DNA from: a bacterium
GTDB taxonomy: Bacteria; Planctomycetota; UBA11346
Assembly: GCA_020049615.1 (NCBI GenBank)
Contig: JAIFKN010000313.1
Location: 1-6,252 of the forward strand
DNA length: 6,252 nucleotides
Direction: 5' to 3'
This document shows, piece by piece, positions 6,177 to 6,252 of this stretch. Every line of letters begins with the position of its first letter. Within the stretch, counting starts at the first letter, position 1. Below the pieces are notes generated by a model. It made no database searches. It saw nothing but the letters and a program-made list of their open reading frames with translations, and was not told the DNA's origin. The position numbers were made by a program, and so were the translations under genes.

Positions 6177-6252
6177 GTGACCAAGATCGCCATGATCGGC
6201 GCCGGCAGCGTCGTCTTCTCCCGCAACCTCACCGGTGACATCCTCGGCATGC
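6177..6252 (+). CDS. Family 4 glycoside hydrolase, N-terminal 25 residues only
   Basis: The gene starts at GTG 6177-6179 and runs off the right edge. The 25 visible residues, MTKIAMIGAGSVVFSRNL followed by TGDILGM, match the start of GH4 enzymes of the alpha-galactosidase / alpha-glucosidase / alpha-glucuronidase type. The GAGS loop (8-11) binds NAD, and the F-x-x-N-L-x-x-D-I-L stretch (14-23) is characteristic of the family. GH4 enzymes cleave glycosides in the cytoplasm by an oxidation-elimination mechanism that needs NAD and a divalent metal. Too little is visible to tell the sugar specificity or confirm the metal-binding residues. It is transcribed away from yicC. A different NAD-binding protein is possible but less likely, given the whole motif. 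Confidence 0.85.
   Translation, partial: MTKIAMIGAGSVVFSRNLTGDILGM

Overview
The window is very GC-rich, densely packed bacterial DNA with strong G/C at third codon positions. That is why every gene has long spurious reading frames opposite it. It holds six genes, two of them cut by the window edges. The largest gap between genes is 193 bp. No rRNA, tRNA, insertion sequence, CRISPR array or phage gene was seen. The mix of large secreted glycoside-hydrolase-like proteins, an unusual Gfo/Idh/MocA oxidoreductase subfamily and dispersed housekeeping genes suggests a carbohydrate-degrading bacterium, perhaps of the Planctomycetota/Verrucomicrobiota/Lentisphaerota (PVC) group. This is inference, because no phylogenetic marker was compared.

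Layout, left to right. (1) On the minus strand from position 2154 to beyond the left edge lies a large exported protein, 718 residues visible. It has a beta-sandwich-like N-terminal part followed by a probable TIM-barrel glycoside-hydrolase-like part. (2) Divergent from it, after a 129-bp shared upstream region, a plus-strand gene (2284-3228) encodes an exported aldose-1-epimerase (galactose mutarotase)-like protein. (3) This gene converges on trmD (minus, 3238-3912) with only 9 bp between stop codons. Both stops lie within one small palindrome. (4) Upstream of trmD on the same strand is a Gfo/Idh/MocA-family oxidoreductase (3988-5067). (5) Upstream of that is yicC (5141-5983), an RNA-metabolism gene. 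The yicC, oxidoreductase and trmD genes run in one direction with 73- and 75-bp gaps. A strong hairpin with a UNCG-type loop follows yicC. (6) Divergent from yicC, across a 193-bp upstream region containing short repeats, the start of a family 4 glycoside hydrolase (GH4) runs off the right edge.

Functionally the window interleaves sugar genes (exported glycoside hydrolase-like protein, exported mutarotase, NAD(P)-dependent oxidoreductase, NAD-dependent GH4) with two core RNA genes (trmD, yicC). A plausible but unproven reading is that the exported proteins release and epimerise sugars outside the cytoplasm, while the oxidoreductase and GH4 act on imported sugars or glycosides. No transporter or regulator gene is visible to complete a pathway. 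Nothing here amounts to a demonstrably new system. The most uncertain items are the large exported protein and the oxidoreductase with its altered nucleotide-binding loop.
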